DNA from: Robiginitalea sediminis
Lineage (GTDB): Bacteria > Bacteroidota > Bacteroidia > Flavobacteriales > Flavobacteriaceae
Reading direction: 5' to 3'
Length of the DNA stretch: 64,000 nt
NCBI RefSeq assembly: GCF_002198115.1
Contig: NZ_NGNR01000001.1
Coordinates: forward strand, 62,001 to 126,000
The translations under genes were made by a program, and so were the position numbers. The notes beneath the pieces were generated by a model. It did not search any database. It saw only the letters and a program-made list of their open reading frames with translations, and was not told the origin of the DNA. Shown here in pieces: positions 1-8,129 of the stretch. Numbering within the stretch: the stretch's first letter is position 1; the number at the start of each line of letters is the position of its first letter.

Positions 1-1
1 C

Positions 2-1237
2 TCTATGGAGTACGTTTTGGACGATACAGATGCAGAACTCCTGCTCTGTACGGAGGCCTTTGCCGGAAAACTGGCTCCTCTGCAAGGCCGAAACGGGTTG
101 GATGTCCTACGTCTCGAAAATTTAGGGGAGGCCTCCGGCCCCCTTCCGGAAATCGGACCGGACCGAAGGGCAATGATCCTGTATACGAGCGGCACCACCG
201 GACCGCCTAAAGGGGTGGTTACCACCCACGCCAATATCACCACGCAGATAACCACGCTGGTATCTTCCTGGGAATGGGAGCAGGAAGACGAAGTCCTGAA
301 TGTCCTGCCCCTCCACCATGTACACGGTATCGTGAACATGCTCTGCTGTGCCTTGTGGAGCGGTGCCTGTTGCCGGTTCCTGCCCAGGTTTGAGCCCGAT
401 GCGGTCTTTGAAATTTTCACCGAGGGCGAAGTGAATGTCTTTATGGCTGTCCCCACCATCTACTATAAACTCATTGCCCATTACGACTCCCTTCCGACAT
501 CACGGCAAAAACAGATTTCGGAACAGCTGCGGGGCTTCCGCCTGATGGTTTCAGGATCGGCTGCCCTGCCGGTGAGTGTCCTGGAACAGTGGAGGGACAT
601 CAGCAGCCATACCCTTCTGGAACGGTATGGGATGACAGAAATGGGGATGGCCATCAGCAACCCGTACCGGGGCGAAAGGCGACCCGGCCATATCGGGCAG
701 GCCCTGCCCGGGGTCCGGATCCGCCTGGCGGACGAAAACGACCTCCCGGTCCCTCCTGGGGAGCAGGGCGAAATCCAGGTAAAAGGAGACAACGTCTTCT
801 CCGAATATTGGGGAAAACCGGAGGCGACGCAAAAGGCATTTACCTCGGACGGATGGTTCCGAACGGGCGACATGGCCCTCCTGGACCAGGGGAGTTACCG
901 GATCCTGGGGCGGAATTCTGTGGATATCATCAAATCCGGCGGGTATAAGATCTCGGCCCTTGAAATCGAGGAAGTCCTCAGGACGCACCCGGCCGTTAAA
1001 GATTGCGGGGTGGTGGGCCTGCCCAACGTGGAGTGGGGGGAAATTATAGGGGCCGCAATTATCCCGGACGGGGCCGCTACTTCCTCCGAAACCCTGGTGG
1101 AATGGCTGGGTGAGCGCCTGCCTTCCTATAAAGTGCCGCGTGTGTACATCACCGTAGAAGACCTTCCCCGAAACGTCCTGGGAAAGGTCACCAAAAATGA
1201 ACTGAAATCCCTGTTTCCTATAACCGGAGCCGCATGA
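2..1237 (+). CDS. Malonyl-CoA synthetase-like acyl-CoA synthetase (5' partial)
   Basis: An ANL-superfamily adenylate-forming enzyme that joins a carboxylic acid to CoA using ATP. The frame is open to the left edge, and the first visible residues align to the interior of the family, so the N-terminal part lies outside the window. Visible motifs are the P-loop YTSGTTGPPKGV near visible residue 60, the hinge-region GWFRTGDMALLD, and the C-terminal NVLGKVTK carrying the catalytic lysine. The stretch LPLHHVHGIVN followed by NVFMAVPTIY is characteristic of the ACSF3/MatB malonyl-CoA synthetase branch. The stop overlaps the start of madL by 4 bases (ATGA). Adjacent malonate carrier genes support malonate as the substrate. 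This is inferred from family and context; a methylmalonyl-CoA or other short-chain acid role remains possible. Confidence 0.85.
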   Translation, partial: SMEYVLDDTDAELLLCTEAFAGKLAPLQGRNGLDVLRLENLGEASGPLPEIGPDRRAMILYTSGTTGPPKGVVTTHANITTQITTLVSSWEWEQEDEVLNVLPLHHVHGIVNMLCCALWSGACCRFLPRFEPDAVFEIFTEGEVNVFMAVPTIYYKLIAHYDSLPTSRQKQISEQLRGFRLMVSGSAALPVSVLEQWRDISSHTLLERYGMTEMGMAISNPYRGERRPGHIGQALPGVRIRLADENDLPVPPGEQGEIQVKGDNVFSEYWGKPEATQKAFTSDGWFRTGDMALLDQGSYRILGRNSVDIIKSGGYKISALEIEEVLRTHPAVKDCGVVGLPNVEWGEIIGAAIIPDGAATSSETLVEWLGERLPSYKVPRVYITVEDLPRNVLGKVTKNELKSLFPITGAA

Positions 1238-1617
1238 AAATTTATGGTGTAGCACTTCTTTGTGCCTGTTTCCTGGCGGGCAAGAGTATCGGGCACCTTT
1301 TGGGGGAACTACTCGGGATTCCCGGAGATATCGGGGGCGTTGGCTTTGCCATGCTGCTGCTGATGGGGATAAGTGCCTATTTGCGCAAGCGCGGGCGTTT
1401 TTCGGCAGAATCCGAGACCGGGATTACCTTCTGGAGTGCCATGTATATCCCCATTATCGTAGCCATGGCCGCAACCCTCAATGTGAAGGCAGCCTTCTCC
1501 GGAGGCTGGACAGCCCTTCTGGCCGGGGCGGCGGCTACCCTGGCCGGGTTCCTGCTGGTGCCCGTCCTGACCCGGCTGGGCGCGAAGGGAGACTCTCACG
1601 ATAATCCGGAGCACTGA
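1234..1617 (+). CDS. madL: Malonate transporter subunit MadL
   Basis: A small integral membrane protein of 127 aa with about four hydrophobic segments. The N-terminus (MKIYGVALLCACFLAGKSIG) and the GGVGFAMLLLM segment match the MadL family, the small subunit of the sodium-dependent malonate carrier MadLM. It starts inside the stop of the preceding CoA synthetase and its stop overlaps the madM start by one base, so the three are translationally coupled. MadL and MadM together import malonate across the inner membrane; the synthetase would then activate it to malonyl-CoA. Confidence 0.88.
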   Translation: MKIYGVALLCACFLAGKSIGHLLGELLGIPGDIGGVGFAMLLLMGISAYLRKRGRFSAESETGITFWSAMYIPIIVAMAATLNVKAAFSGGWTALLAGAAATLAGFLLVPVLTRLGAKGDSHDNPEH

Positions 1618-2366
1618 TGGACTGGTTAGATCCTGTAATCGGCAAAAACGGACTCATCCTGGCCTTCCTAGTGGTGGGCCTTATCCTGCTGTTCTCCTAT
1701 GCCGTATCCCATTTCCTGGGACGGGGACGGATCCCCGGCGCCGCCCTGGCGATCATCATGGGGCTGGCCCTGGCCTTTACCGGATCCGAAAAGGGCATTG
1801 CCGACCATCCCCTGTTTGCAGGCATGGCTGTTCTGGGAGGTTCGATGTTCCGGGATTTCTCTGTAGTGGCTACTGCCATGGGCGCCAACCTGGAAACCAT
1901 TCGTAAAACGGGGCGTGCTGGGTTTCTTTCCCTCCTTATAGGGGTTTGTATCTCCTTTATAGTCGGGGTTCTGGTGGCATGGGCCCTGGGATATACCGAT
2001 GCCGTAAGCCTTACCACCATAGGGGCCGGCGCCTGCACATATATCGTAGGGCCCGTTACCGGGTCGGCCATTGGTGCAACATCGGAGGTCATTGCCATAT
2101 CGGTAGCGGCCGGGGTGGTCAAAACCCTGGTGACCACTATAGGGACCCCACTTATTGCCAGGCGGATAGGACTCACAAGCCCCCATGCCGCCATGGTCTT
2201 TGGTGGCCTGATTGGCACCACCAGCGGCGTGGTGGCAGGCCTTGCTGCAACCGATGCCAAATTGGTCCCCTACGGGGCTATGACCGCTACCTTTTATACC
2301 GGCCTGGGGTGTCTGTTATGCCCCTCTATCTTTTATGTGCTCCTCCGGATTTTCATTCCGGCATAA
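1617..2366 (+). CDS. madM: Malonate transporter subunit MadM
   Basis: The large subunit (249 aa) of the MadLM malonate carrier, with about seven to eight hydrophobic segments. Family hallmarks are LGYTDAVSLTTIGAGA, YIVGPVTGSAIGATSEV, MVFGGLIGTTSGVVAGLAAT and LVPYGAMTATFYTGLGC. The ATG shares its first base with the madL stop. It acts in the inner membrane with MadL. No malonate decarboxylase subunits are visible nearby; the route here appears to be malonyl-CoA formation instead. Confidence 0.9.
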   Translation: MDWLDPVIGKNGLILAFLVVGLILLFSYAVSHFLGRGRIPGAALAIIMGLALAFTGSEKGIADHPLFAGMAVLGGSMFRDFSVVATAMGANLETIRKTGRAGFLSLLIGVCISFIVGVLVAWALGYTDAVSLTTIGAGACTYIVGPVTGSAIGATSEVIAISVAAGVVKTLVTTIGTPLIARRIGLTSPHAAMVFGGLIGTTSGVVAGLAATDAKLVPYGAMTATFYTGLGCLLCPSIFYVLLRIFIPA

Positions 2367-2375
2367 CCCGATTCC

Positions 2376-3470
2376 ATGACCAAACGCAATCTGGGCCACC
2401 TGTCTTTTATGCTTGCCGGCTGCACCCTGGCCTGGCTGCTTTACCTTTCGGTGGCCGGGGAACTCGGGAGGACCGGAGTCCCGATGGTGCTGTTTTTTGT
2501 CCTTACGGGACTGGGGTTTCAGGGCTTCGACAACCTAAGAGGATATACATTTTCGACGCTTATTTTTGCCGGGGTTGCCCTCTCCCTTTATTTTCCTGAG
2601 TACTTCATCGCTATAGGCCGTTTTAAACTCGCCGCCCTGATCATCCCCCTGATTCAGGTCATTATGTTCGGGATGGGCACCGCTATGAGCCCGTCCGATT
2701 TTATGGCGGTATTCCGGGCCCCGAAAGGGGTGCTGATCGGACTGTCCGCCCAGCTTACCCTCATGCCTTTATTAGGCTACTTCCTGGCCAGTTTCAGTGG
2801 GTTGCCGGCAGAGATAGCCGCGGGAATCGTCCTGGTGGGGTGCTCCCCCAGCGGGGTGGCATCGAATGTGATGGCCTACCTGGCAAGGGCTAACCTGGCG
2901 CTGTCCATTACCATAACCTCGGTGGCCACCTTGCTGTCGCCTTTTATCACCCCCCTTGCGATGCGCCTGTTGGCCGGAGAATTCGTGCAGATCGATGTAG
3001 TTCAGATGATGTGGGACATCGTTAAGATGATCCTCCTCCCCATTGGGATGGGCCTTTTGGTTAACAGGCTTTTGGGCAGGCATACCGCACGGATTACACG
3101 CATTATGCCCCTGCTGTCCATGCTGGCAATAGGGCTGATTATCACCATCATTACCGCGGCAGGGAGGGACAGCCTGCTTCAGATGGGAGGGGTTCTGATC
3201 CTGCTGGTCCTGGTGCATAATTTCAGTGGTTATCTTTTAGGGTACGCCTATGCCCGCCTGCTCCGCATGGACCGCAGGGACGCCCGCACCATCGCCCTTG
3301 AGGTTGGGATGCAGAACAGTGGCCTGGCTTCAGGCATTGCGTACTCCCTGGGCAAAATCGCAACCATGGGCCTTGCCCCAGCGGTTTTCGGGCCGCTCAT
3401 GAATATTTCAGGCTCTGCCCTGGCCAGCTATTGGCACAACCGGGACCCTGAAAAAGCAGCATCGGCTTAA
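2376..3470 (+). CDS. BASS-family (bile acid:sodium symporter-like) transporter
   Basis: A polytopic membrane protein of 364 aa with about ten hydrophobic segments. The signature LVGCSPSGVASNVMAYLARA followed by LALSITITSVATLLSPFITP is typical of the BASS/SBF family, whose members carry organic acids such as bile acids, pyruvate or pantothenate with sodium. The first two helices are unusually extended compared with ordinary members. It begins 9 bases after madM on the same strand, so it is probably co-transcribed with the malonate genes. Its substrate cannot be read from sequence; a carboxylate related to malonate is an inference from context. Confidence 0.8.
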   Translation: MTKRNLGHLSFMLAGCTLAWLLYLSVAGELGRTGVPMVLFFVLTGLGFQGFDNLRGYTFSTLIFAGVALSLYFPEYFIAIGRFKLAALIIPLIQVIMFGMGTAMSPSDFMAVFRAPKGVLIGLSAQLTLMPLLGYFLASFSGLPAEIAAGIVLVGCSPSGVASNVMAYLARANLALSITITSVATLLSPFITPLAMRLLAGEFVQIDVVQMMWDIVKMILLPIGMGLLVNRLLGRHTARITRIMPLLSMLAIGLIITIITAAGRDSLLQMGGVLILLVLVHNFSGYLLGYAYARLLRMDRRDARTIALEVGMQNSGLASGIAYSLGKIATMGLAPAVFGPLMNISGSALASYWHNRDPEKAASA

Positions 3471-3480
3471 ACAGGGAGGG

Positions 3481-3488
3481 TATCTTTA
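3481..3488 (+). promoter_or_regulatory. Candidate -7 element (TATCTTTA)
   Basis: TATCTTTA matches the Bacteroidota -7 consensus TAnnTTTG except for the last base. It lies 36 bases before the GTG at 3524 and just after the BASS gene stop. No clear -33 TTG is seen at the expected distance. Confidence 0.35.
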
Positions 3489-3523
3489 GAAACGGGCTTA
3501 AAATTCCCGAAATTTGTCCTGCC

Positions 3524-4027
3524 GTGAAAAAACCGCGATCCTATTTCCTGTTGTTAACCGGCTGGGGGCTTATCCTGGCGGACCTCCTGCTTATCCCCTT
3601 GCTGGTTGTGCAGAATATTGCCATTAACCGCTTGTTTATGGAGGGGCGCATGGACGATGCGACCATTTCGGCATTCAACCGTATTGAAGTGGTTTTTTAT
3701 TCCAACCTGAGGGAATTCCTCGCCTTCTTCCTCCTGGCCTCCCTGGTGCTTTTGGTAAGCGCCATCGCATTGCTCAGGCGGAAGCGCTGGTCCCTGTTAA
3801 GCCTGTCCATCCTGTTGGGGGTTGGTATAGGGGGGATGATCCTGTTGTCCGGGTCCTATTGGTATTATGACTATGAAGTGACCCTTTGGCCGGATCCCGA
3901 ACGCAATGCCCGCTTTGTCCGGAACGCCTTCCTGATTATGGGCAGTCTGAGCCTTTTGTTCGGATGGCTGATCTATAAACTGAATTCCCCGCGTATCCGG
4001 CGGTTGTTCGAACCCGCGCTTCCCTAA
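3524..4027 (+). CDS. Unknown four-helix membrane protein
   Basis: A 167-aa protein with a GTG start, whose first residues are MKKPRSYFLLLTGWGLILAD. There are four hydrophobic segments (about residues 7-30, 62-84, 91-114 and 136-153), with charged loops between them. I do not recognise a family. It lies 13 bases upstream of the DUF202 gene on the same strand, so the two are probably one small transcription unit. Nothing in the sequence points to an enzymatic function. Confidence 0.7.
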   Translation: MKKPRSYFLLLTGWGLILADLLLIPLLVVQNIAINRLFMEGRMDDATISAFNRIEVVFYSNLREFLAFFLLASLVLLVSAIALLRRKRWSLLSLSILLGVGIGGMILLSGSYWYYDYEVTLWPDPERNARFVRNAFLIMGSLSLLFGWLIYKLNSPRIRRLFEPALP

Positions 4028-4040
4028 AACCCAATACGTT

Positions 4041-4310
4041 ATGAAAAAACAAGCCCTGCAACCCTTGCTCAAGCCCAATGACGCCCTCGCTTTGGAGCGG
4101 ACCCGCCTGGCAAACGAACGGACCTTCCTGGCCTATTTCCGCACCTTCATCGTCTTTCTGAGCTCCGGTTTTGCCATCCTTAAACTGAGCGCCTTAAGTG
4201 AAATTATATCGGTGGGTTATTTCCTGATGATCCTCTCCCCGCTCTTACTGGCGGTGGGTATTGGCCGCTTCTTATACGTCCGCCGCCAATTGCGCCGCTA
4301 CTATCCTTAG
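4041..4310 (+). CDS. DUF202 (YidH-like) small membrane protein
   Basis: An 89-aa protein carrying the DUF202 hallmark LERTRLANERTFLAYFRTF followed by two to three hydrophobic segments. Proteins of this family are small inner-membrane proteins of unknown function, found in many bacteria. It is 13 bases downstream of the preceding membrane protein and is followed by an inverted repeat at 4311-4339 that may end the transcript. Confidence 0.82.
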   Translation: MKKQALQPLLKPNDALALERTRLANERTFLAYFRTFIVFLSSGFAILKLSALSEIISVGYFLMILSPLLLAVGIGRFLYVRRQLRRYYP

Positions 4311-4345
4311 CCTGATAATCTTATATATTGATTATCAGGTATTTA
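4311..4345 (+). terminator. Perfect 10-bp inverted repeat, possible terminator
   Basis: CCTGATAATC at 4311-4320 pairs with GATTATCAGG at 4330-4339 around a 9-base A/T loop. It begins one base after the DUF202 stop and is followed by a T-rich but interrupted tract. The stem is AT-rich and the U-tract is imperfect, so it could equally be a protein-binding palindrome in the leader of the next operon. Confidence 0.45.
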
Positions 4346-4445
4346 CTTATTTCAAAGTAACAGCTATTTTCCCGGGCTGTTTTCCCTGGATCGATGGTTA
4401 TTTGCGTACTTTAGAGGTAGCAATGAACCTATATCCAAGCGCCTT

Positions 4446-5519
4446 ATGGCACCCCCATTGAACATGCTCGACGGGGTTCGCCCCAAACCCATTCGCATCA
4501 GTAAAGATGTGGAAGCCCTCGCCCGCGAGGTACGGGACACCAGCCTGTCAATTACAGACCGCCTGGAGTCCTTTGAAGATATCATCAACCTGGAAGTAGG
4601 CGATACGGCCTTAACCCGGCTTCGGAACCTGGAGCGGGAGTACGACCTACGGCAGCTCTATGTGAAATTCGAAGGGGACAACCCCACCGGCACCCAGAAG
4701 GACCGCATTGCCTTTGCCCAGGTATACGATGCCCTCAGAAGGGGATTCACCACAGTAGCCCTGGCAACCTGTGGGAATTACGGGGTGGCCATGGCCTTCG
4801 CCTGCTACCTGGCCGGGCTGCGGTGCCGGATCTATATCCCGGCCTCCTACCATACCGAACGGGTACGGGAAATGGAAGACTACCATGCAGAAATCATCCG
4901 TTTGCCAGGCACTTACGAGGATGTGGTGATGGCTTCGAGCCGGGACGCCAGCGAACTGGAACTCTACGATGCGAACCCGGGCGGCAGCAATACCCCCCTG
5001 CAGCTGAAGGCCTACTCCGAAATCGCCTTCGAAATTTACGACCAGTTGCGCGATGCCCCCAAATACGTGGCCTGCCCGGTCTCCAATGGCACCTTGCTGG
5101 CCGGGGTCTACCGGGGGTTTGTGAACCTGTTTAAGCGGGGAAAAACCTCCCGCATCCCTATTTTCATCGCAGGGTCTTCCAGCCACAAGAACCCCATCGT
5201 AGTTTCTTTCAACAAAGGACTCAAACACTGTGCAGACCTGGACCCGGCCAAAATAAGGGAAACGGAGATCAACGAACCCCTTATTAACTGGCACAGTTTT
5301 GACGGGGACGAAGCCCTGTATGCCCTGAAGCAAACCCATGGGCGGGCAGCTCATGTGAGCGACCAGAAAATGCGGCAGATGAGCGCCTCCATCTTAAAGA
5401 GCGACGGGATGAAGGTGCTGCCGGCTGCCACGGCAGGACTTATCGCCCTACTGGAGATACACCAGGAGGCAGACCTGGAAAACGACCGCTTTGTGGCCAT
5501 TGTGACGGCCAGAAACTAA
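4446..5519 (+). CDS. Fold-type II PLP-dependent enzyme (threonine synthase-like)
   Basis: A 357-aa cytosolic PLP enzyme of the tryptophan synthase beta/threonine synthase fold. GDNPTGTQKDR places the Schiff-base lysine at about residue 85. ATCGNYGVAMA is the phosphate-gripping loop (usually TSGN.G), and SNGTLLAGVYRGF is the glycine-rich loop. GDTALTRL stands where most relatives have GNTPL. The family catalyses beta- or gamma-replacement and elimination on amino acids, but the active-site loops differ from true threonine synthase, so the reaction is open. An in-frame ATG at 4464 is an alternative start. It is the first gene of a five-gene operon, and its stop is almost joined to the next gene. 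Confidence 0.82.
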   Translation: MAPPLNMLDGVRPKPIRISKDVEALAREVRDTSLSITDRLESFEDIINLEVGDTALTRLRNLEREYDLRQLYVKFEGDNPTGTQKDRIAFAQVYDALRRGFTTVALATCGNYGVAMAFACYLAGLRCRIYIPASYHTERVREMEDYHAEIIRLPGTYEDVVMASSRDASELELYDANPGGSNTPLQLKAYSEIAFEIYDQLRDAPKYVACPVSNGTLLAGVYRGFVNLFKRGKTSRIPIFIAGSSSHKNPIVVSFNKGLKHCADLDPAKIRETEINEPLINWHSFDGDEALYALKQTHGRAAHVSDQKMRQMSASILKSDGMKVLPAATAGLIALLEIHQEADLENDRFVAIVTARN

Positions 5520-5553
5520 TGTGCCGCGTATAAGCACGCAAACAACCAGAATT

Positions 5554-6621
5554 ATGAAAAGAGTTATTGACGGCACCGCAATTGTCTATGCCGACGGCGC
5601 CTTTAACACCCCTAACGGAAAAACGGCCCATGGCCTTGTGCGTTTTACAGAACGGTATGAGGTGCTTGGGGTTATAGACCGGAATTACGCCGGCCGTGAT
5701 GCCGGGGAAGTTCTGGATGGCCGCCATTACGACATCCCCATTTTCAGAGACCTCCGGGAGGCGACGGAGGCTCTGGGAGCAGGCCGTTTGGATTATTTCG
5801 TGGTTGGGCTGGCCCCGGATGGCGGACGCCTCCCGGACGAAGCACGCTCCGTAATCCGGCAGGCCATTGGCCTGGGGATGCATGTGGATTCCGGGTTGCA
5901 CGATTTCCTGTATAAAGACCCGGATATAGCCGGCCTGGCCAAAGAAAAGGGATGCCGCCTGAGGGATATCCGGCGGACGCCCGAACGGGAAGAGCTCCAC
6001 TTTTTCACAGGAAAGATCGAGGAGGTGGATTGTCTGAAGGTTGCCGTCCTGGGCACCGACTCGGCAGTGGGGAAACGCACCACAGCCTGGATCCTGGTCC
6101 ATGGATTCCGCAACGCAGGCCTAAAGGCCGAGCTCATCGGGACCGGGCAAACCGCCTGGCTGCAAGGAGCCAAATACAGTATGGTGATGGACAGCTGCAT
6201 CAACGATTTTGTCTCTGGTGAAATAGAACATGCCGTTCACGAGGCCTGGAAGCAAGAAAGCCCGGACCTGCTGGTCATAGAAGGACAGGGCAGCCTGATG
6301 AACCCGGCATACCCCGGAGGGTTTGAAATCCTGGCTGCCGGAAGGCCCGACTACGTAATCCTGCAACACGCCCCCATGCGCAAAGAGTACGATGGCTTCC
6401 CGGGATACCCCCTGCACCCCCTGCCGGAACAAATCCGTGCCATTGAACTGATCTCGGGGAAAAAAGTCATTGCCATTACCGTAAACCACGAGGACATGGA
6501 AGCCGAAGCCATCGGCCCTGCCTGCGAAGCCATAGAAGCGGAAACAGGCATCCCCGCCTTCGACGTACTGGCCCATGGGCCGGAAGGACTTACCCAACTG
6601 ATCCGCAACTACCTGCCGTGA
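5554..6621 (+). CDS. DUF1611 P-loop protein (DgcN-like)
   Basis: A DUF1611 family protein of 355 aa: an N-terminal Rossmann-like domain, then a P-loop domain with GTDSAVGKRTT at about residues 167-177 and DLLVIEGQGSLMNPAYPGG as the Walker B region. I chose the ATG at 5554; a GTG at 5521 in the same frame would add 11 residues. Family members paired with an enolase-superfamily racemase have been described as D-glutamate N-acetyltransferase (DgcN) working with N-acetyl-D-glutamate racemase (DgcA). Such an enolase gene lies at the end of this operon, which supports a related acyl-amino-acid epimerisation. The substrate is inferred. The stop overlaps the next start by 4 bases (GTGA). Confidence 0.8.
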   Translation: MKRVIDGTAIVYADGAFNTPNGKTAHGLVRFTERYEVLGVIDRNYAGRDAGEVLDGRHYDIPIFRDLREATEALGAGRLDYFVVGLAPDGGRLPDEARSVIRQAIGLGMHVDSGLHDFLYKDPDIAGLAKEKGCRLRDIRRTPEREELHFFTGKIEEVDCLKVAVLGTDSAVGKRTTAWILVHGFRNAGLKAELIGTGQTAWLQGAKYSMVMDSCINDFVSGEIEHAVHEAWKQESPDLLVIEGQGSLMNPAYPGGFEILAAGRPDYVILQHAPMRKEYDGFPGYPLHPLPEQIRAIELISGKKVIAITVNHEDMEAEAIGPACEAIEAETGIPAFDVLAHGPEGLTQLIRNYLP

Positions 6622-8129
6622 GTCAACTTAAAGATTTTCAGGTATTGCGGAGCCTCAGGGTAGACCACCTGGAACTCAGCCGCAAGCGGGTGCAGGCCCG
6701 GTATACCGCAGTGCGGGAGGATGGGTCGGAAGCGTCCACGGACCTGATCTATTCCTACGAAGCAGACCTGTTTAACCCCGAGGACCCGGCAGACTTGAAC
6801 CTGGCCAGCATGATGGTGGCGCAGATAGCCCTCAATTACGGACTTTTCTGCCGGGAAATCGTCCTGGAGGGCCTGTACGACAAGGCAGACGAAAGCCTGC
6901 TGCGCTACATGCTCGAAAACACCAGCCGGGAGATCCTCACCGGGAAACTGCTGGCCCCGAACCCCTTCCTGAAACCCGGGTACCAACCCCTTGAAGCAGG
7001 TCGTCAAAAACGGTATACCCAGGCTACCCTTGTCATTACCCCGGAAGCCAAAAAGGAAATCCACAGCCCCTACCCCACGCCAGACTATGGGCGTTACGCC
7101 ATCCTCAGCAGCGGAGGCAAAGACAGCCTGCTCACCTACGGCTTAGTCCGGGAGCTGGGGGAAGCCCACCCGGTATACATCAACGAAGCAGGTCGGCACT
7201 GGTTCACCGCGGTGAATGCCTACCGTTATTTTAAGGCGAACGAACCCCGTACAGCCAAACCCTGGTGCAACAGCGACCGGGTCTTCACCTTTATGCTGAA
7301 ACAACTGCCCTTTATCCGGGAGGATTTTGCCTCGGTACGGGCAGATATCTACCCCATCCGGCTCTGGACGGTGGCCGTTTTCCTGTTCGGCGTCCTCCCC
7401 CTTGCCCTGAATCGCGGGGTGGGCAACATCCTGATCGGGGACGAATACGATACCACCGTGCGCGGAAACACCCAGGGCATCAGCCATTATTCCGGGCTCT
7501 ACGACCAAAGCCGGTTTTTTGACAATGCCTTTACCCGGTATTACCGGCAAAAAGGATGGCACCTGCGGCAGTATTCGATGCTCAGGAGCCTCTCGGAGCT
7601 CCTGATCATGAAGGTTCTCACAAAGCGCTATCCGGACCTGCAGGCCCTGCAGGTATCCTGCCACGCCGCCCACGAAGCGGAAGGAATAATGAAGCCTTGT
7701 GGAAAATGCGAAAAATGCCGGCGGATTATCGGGATGATGGTAGCCCTGGATGCCGATCCTGCCCATTGCGGCTACACCCCTTCACAGATCGAAGAGGGGT
7801 TGCGCCAGCTGGCCTCCCGTTCCATTAAGCAAATAGGCAGTGATGCGGCCCACCTGTATCACCTGCTTCGCGAAAAGGGCGCCCTCCCCGATACCGCCCA
7901 TGTCCGGAAGCTGGCCCGCCACCACCCGGAAATCCTGAAGCTGCGATTCGACTCCGGGCGCAGCCTCCTGGAAGACCTCCCTCCGGAGGTACGGGAACCA
8001 CTTTTCAGGATCCTGAGGCAGTACGCCACAGGCACCGTAATCAGAACCCCAAAAGGTTGGCAGGGCCTGGACCTGGACCAACACCTCAAAACACAACCCA
8101 AATACACACCCTATGCCGTTCAATCCTGA
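6618..8129 (+). CDS. QueC-like PP-loop ATP pyrophosphatase, unknown substrate
   Basis: A 503-aa protein with a GTG start inside the DUF1611 stop. Residues 164-170 (SSGGKDS) form the PP-loop that binds ATP and adenylates a substrate. C348 plus C361, C364 and C367 (CGKCEKC) reproduce the four-cysteine zinc site of QueC, which turns a carboxylate into an amide and nitrile in deazaguanine synthesis. The protein is about twice the length of QueC: about 160 residues precede the PP-loop and about 130 follow the zinc site. No other queuosine genes are near, so a different carboxylate substrate is likely. I read it as an ATP-dependent carboxylate-activating enzyme; function unassigned. Confidence 0.75.
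   Translation: MSQLKDFQVLRSLRVDHLELSRKRVQARYTAVREDGSEASTDLIYSYEADLFNPEDPADLNLASMMVAQIALNYGLFCREIVLEGLYDKADESLLRYMLENTSREILTGKLLAPNPFLKPGYQPLEAGRQKRYTQATLVITPEAKKEIHSPYPTPDYGRYAILSSGGKDSLLTYGLVRELGEAHPVYINEAGRHWFTAVNAYRYFKANEPRTAKPWCNSDRVFTFMLKQLPFIREDFASVRADIYPIRLWTVAVFLFGVLPLALNRGVGNILIGDEYDTTVRGNTQGISHYSGLYDQSRFFDNAFTRYYRQKGWHLRQYSMLRSLSELLIMKVLTKRYPDLQALQVSCHAAHEAEGIMKPCGKCEKCRRIIGMMVALDADPAHCGYTPSQIEEGLRQLASRSIKQIGSDAAHLYHLLREKGALPDTAHVRKLARHHPEILKLRFDSGRSLLEDLPPEVREPLFRILRQYATGTVIRTPKGWQGLDLDQHLKTQPKYTPYAVQS

Noticed and set aside
5521-5553. GTG start of the DUF1611 gene at 5521
   Set aside because: It begins one base after the previous stop and is possible, but the conserved sequence starts at the ATG at 5554, which is the more economical choice.
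6500-6660. preQ1 riboswitch for the QueC-like gene
   Set aside because: The gene starts inside the previous stop codon, so there is no leader in which such an element could lie.
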